From Mediterranea massiliensis (lineage in GTDB: Bacteria > Bacteroidota > Bacteroidia > Bacteroidales > Bacteroidaceae), in contig NZ_LT635839.1 in the NCBI RefSeq assembly GCF_900128475.1, forward strand, positions 1-54,833: a DNA stretch of 54,833 nucleotides, in the 5' to 3' direction. A model generated the notes under the pieces. It was not told where the DNA came from, searched no databases, and saw only the letters and a program-made list of their open reading frames with translations. The translations under genes and the position numbers were made by a program. The first letter of the stretch is position 1. The number at the start of each line of letters is the position of its first letter. Positions 54,665 to 54,833 of the stretch are shown here, piece by piece.

Positions 54665-54695
54665 CAAAGATACGGAGGTTTCGGTAATTTGCAAA
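54665..54695 (-). promoter_or_regulatory. Promoter of the short RNA
   Basis: On the minus strand TTTG, exactly 19 bases, TATCTTTG: perfect match to the Bacteroidetes consensus at both elements. It is a clear constitutive-type promoter, in contrast to the weak susC promoter. Confidence 0.82.
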
Positions 54696-54770
54696 TTATG
54701 CAAATAAAAAAGCATGTTTTATAACACGTTTTAAAAGAAATATAAATCCATTAACAGACGAGACATCCCG

Positions 54771-54833
54771 TCAGCCGAATATAGCCGCCGCGTCGAGGCA
54801 GGGGCAGGCCTTGGGCGCGGTGCCGGGCAGGTC
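54771..54833 (-). CDS. Possible 3' end of a gene at the right edge
   Basis: From the right edge a minus-strand frame reads DLPGTAPKACPCLDAAAIFG then stop at 54771-54773. The sudden GC-rich composition, unlike the AT-rich DNA to the left, suggests coding DNA. Twenty residues are too few to name a family, and the other reading frames cannot be ruled out. Confidence 0.35.
   Translation of the reverse strand, partial: DLPGTAPKACPCLDAAAIFG

Noticed and set aside
54643..54724. Small plus-strand frame beginning MKNTLQRYGGFG
   Set aside because: It runs across the promoter of the minus-strand short RNA and has no promoter or start context of its own.
1..54833. tRNA or rRNA genes
   Set aside because: I looked for cloverleaf arms and rRNA-like blocks in the intergenic regions and found none that I can support.

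Overview
The window is chromosomal DNA of a Bacteroidales bacterium, most likely Bacteroides or a close relative. Four things point there: a SusC/SusD pair with glycoside hydrolases, promoters of the Bacteroidetes type (TTTG-N19-TAnnTTTG, several with exact spacing), few Shine-Dalgarno sites, and an str-S10-spc-alpha ribosomal superoperon that lacks tuf and includes map, infA and rpmJ.

Layout. (1) 1-2343: a leftward promoter at the left edge with a GC-rich leader, then a GH20 hexosaminidase lipoprotein. (2) 2346-4061: the last ~80 codons of an MBOAT O-acyltransferase, cut off by an IS4-type insertion sequence; the 5' part of the gene is not in the window. (3) 4255-15279: a tightly packed plus-strand operon of nine genes that I cannot match to a described system. 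It encodes an MltC-like lytic transglycosylase, a zinc-ribbon protein with a clan CD (caspase/gingipain-like) His/Cys dyad, a zinc-ribbon SPFH coiled-coil protein, a small basic protein, a zinc-ribbon/TM/Sel1 protein, and four exported proteins (CsgG-like, DUF6175-like, two LPP20-like). This is the main candidate for a new system. (4) 15407-16057: a TetR-type regulator. (5) 16183-22523: a complete histidine-utilisation operon, transcribed leftward as hutU-ftcD-hutI-fchA-hutH. (6) 22663-27180: a PepSY-like periplasmic protein, an unknown exported protein, a membrane-attached MutS-type ATPase, and lspA, with an inverted repeat and a tandem repeat between genes.

(7) 27204-45317: 31 genes from rpsL to rplQ on the minus strand, in order rpsL-rpsG-fusA, the S10/spc block, secY-map-infA-rpmJ, rpsM-rpsK-rpsD-rpoA-rplQ. 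(8) 45480-54333: a DUF3467 gene and, upstream of it, a polysaccharide utilisation locus transcribed susC-susD-GH16-GH20, whose enzyme mix would suit host O-glycans. A short promoter-terminator unit with the shape of a small RNA lies upstream of susC, and the 3' end of a further gene may touch the right edge.

How the genes fit together. The hut genes convert histidine to glutamate and pass the formimino carbon to tetrahydrofolate. The PUL genes import and trim a glycan, and the GH20 at the left may act on related sugars. In the nine-gene operon the first half looks cytoplasmic or inner-membrane and is linked by repeated treble-cysteine-pair zinc ribbons, while the second half looks periplasmic or outer-membrane; a trans-envelope machine is an inference, not a demonstrated function. 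The hut and PUL GH20 genes have high third-position GC, which creates long antisense open frames that I reject as genes.
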